Assembly (NCBI GenBank): GCA_019418195.1
Contig: DYCJ01000005.1
Coordinates: 20,708-27,087 of the forward strand
Source: Clostridiales bacterium
GTDB taxonomy: Bacteria > Bacillota > Clostridia > Lachnospirales > Lachnospiraceae
Direction: 5' to 3'
Length of the DNA stretch: 6,380 nt
Shown one piece after another: positions 5,822-6,380 of the stretch (position 1 is the first letter of the stretch; each line of letters opens with the position of its first letter). The translations under genes were made by a program, and so were the position numbers. Below the pieces are notes generated by a model. It was not told the origin of the DNA, ran no database searches, and worked only from the letters and a program-made list of their open reading frames with translations.

Positions 5822-6380
5822 ATGAAACACTTAAAGATAGGAAATGTAGAACTTGAAAACCGATATATACTCGGACCCATGGCAGGCGTAACGGACCTGC
5901 CATTTCGTCTGCTCTGCCGGGAGCAGGGCGCCGGCCTGCTCTGTATGGAGATGGTGAGCGCAAAGGCGATCTATTATAACAATAGAAATACAGAGAGCCT
6001 GCTGGAGATCCATCCGGATGAGCAGCCGGTGTCTCTGCAGCTGTTTGGTTCGGATCCTGCCATCATGAGCGAGATGGCGAAACGGATCGAGGAGCGCCCG
6101 TTTGCGATCCTGGATATCAACATGGGATGTCCGGTGCCGAAAGTTGTAAAAAACGGAGAAGGATCAGCGCTCATGAAGAATCCGAAACTGGTCTATGAGA
6201 TCGTCAGTGCCATCGTGAAAGCGATCAGCAAGCCGGTGACGGTGAAGATCCGGAAAGGATTTGACGACGACCATGTAAATGCTGTGGAGATCGCGAAGAT
6301 CATAGAAGAAGCCGGAGCGGCAGCTGTGGCGGTCCACGGCCGGACGAGAGAACAGTATTACAGCGGGAAGGCAGACTGGG
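5822..6380 (+). CDS. dusB: tRNA-dihydrouridine synthase, DusB-like, 3' end outside the window
   Basis: The first 186 codons of an FMN-dependent tRNA-dihydrouridine synthase, which reduces uridines in the tRNA D-loop using NADPH; full-length enzymes are about 320-330 residues. Visible are GPMAGVTDLPFR (18-29, FMN-binding start of the TIM barrel), EMVSAKAIYY (43-52), QLFGSDP (73-79), NMGCPVPKVVKNGEGSALM (100-118) with the catalytic Cys103, KIRKGFDDDH, and VHGRTREQYYSGKADW near the edge. These blocks match DusB rather than DusA or DusC. The ATG lies five bases after the coaX stop with only a weak AGAG signal (5816-5819), so translation is probably coupled to coaX. The reading frame is intact to the window edge. 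Confidence 0.93.
   Translation, partial: MKHLKIGNVELENRYILGPMAGVTDLPFRLLCREQGAGLLCMEMVSAKAIYYNNRNTESLLEIHPDEQPVSLQLFGSDPAIMSEMAKRIEERPFAILDINMGCPVPKVVKNGEGSALMKNPKLVYEIVSAIVKAISKPVTVKIRKGFDDDHVNAVEIAKIIEEAGAAAVAVHGRTREQYYSGKADW

Noticed and set aside
5037..6380. coaX and dusB as functional members of the upstream cluster
   Set aside because: A hairpin and a separate candidate promoter stand between them, and coaX-dusB is a housekeeping pair found without such clusters, so adjacency alone is weak evidence.
1..6380. Insertion sequences, tRNA or rRNA genes
   Set aside because: No transposase motifs, terminal repeats with target duplications, or tRNA/rRNA-like sequences were seen on either strand.

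Overview
The window looks like chromosomal DNA of a Gram-positive gut-type Clostridia, most likely a Lachnospiraceae member. This is inferred from the roughly even GC content, the strong AGGAGG-type ribosome binding sites, the compact same-strand gene order, and the coaX-dusB pair, which is common in Clostridia. The genus cannot be fixed from the sequence.

Layout. Positions 1-273 are a regulatory intergenic region. It holds a candidate divergent start codon at the extreme left edge (minus strand), a candidate promoter for each direction, and several GACC/GGTC operator-like repeats. Positions 274-4874 are a five-gene plus-strand cluster: an SCP2-type lipid-binding protein, a YqkD-like alpha/beta hydrolase with a possible N-terminal membrane anchor, a stand-alone condensation-domain protein, a 77-residue acyl carrier protein, and an AMP-forming acyl ligase. 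A large GC-rich hairpin follows at 4895-4934. Positions 5037-6380 hold a housekeeping pair, type III pantothenate kinase (coaX) and the first 186 codons of a tRNA-dihydrouridine synthase (dusB), which runs off the right edge.

How the genes may work together. The ligase, carrier and condensation protein are the three core parts of a nonribosomal peptide synthetase module, here encoded as three separate small proteins. The ligase resembles fatty- or aryl-acid ligases more than amino-acid adenylation domains, and the carrier is strongly acidic like an ACP. My working hypothesis is that a carboxylic acid, possibly a fatty acid, is adenylated, loaded on the carrier, and transferred by the condensation protein to an amine or hydroxyl acceptor. 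The SCP2 protein would handle a lipid substrate or product, and the hydrolase would release, edit or further process it. Neither product nor acceptor can be read from the sequence, and no phosphopantetheinyl transferase or transporter is in the window. The cluster is probably controlled by a dimeric repressor, perhaps of TetR type and perhaps encoded divergently just outside the left edge. CoaX makes phosphopantothenate, a precursor of the CoA that supplies the carrier's prosthetic arm, but it has its own candidate promoter and is probably only a neighbour.
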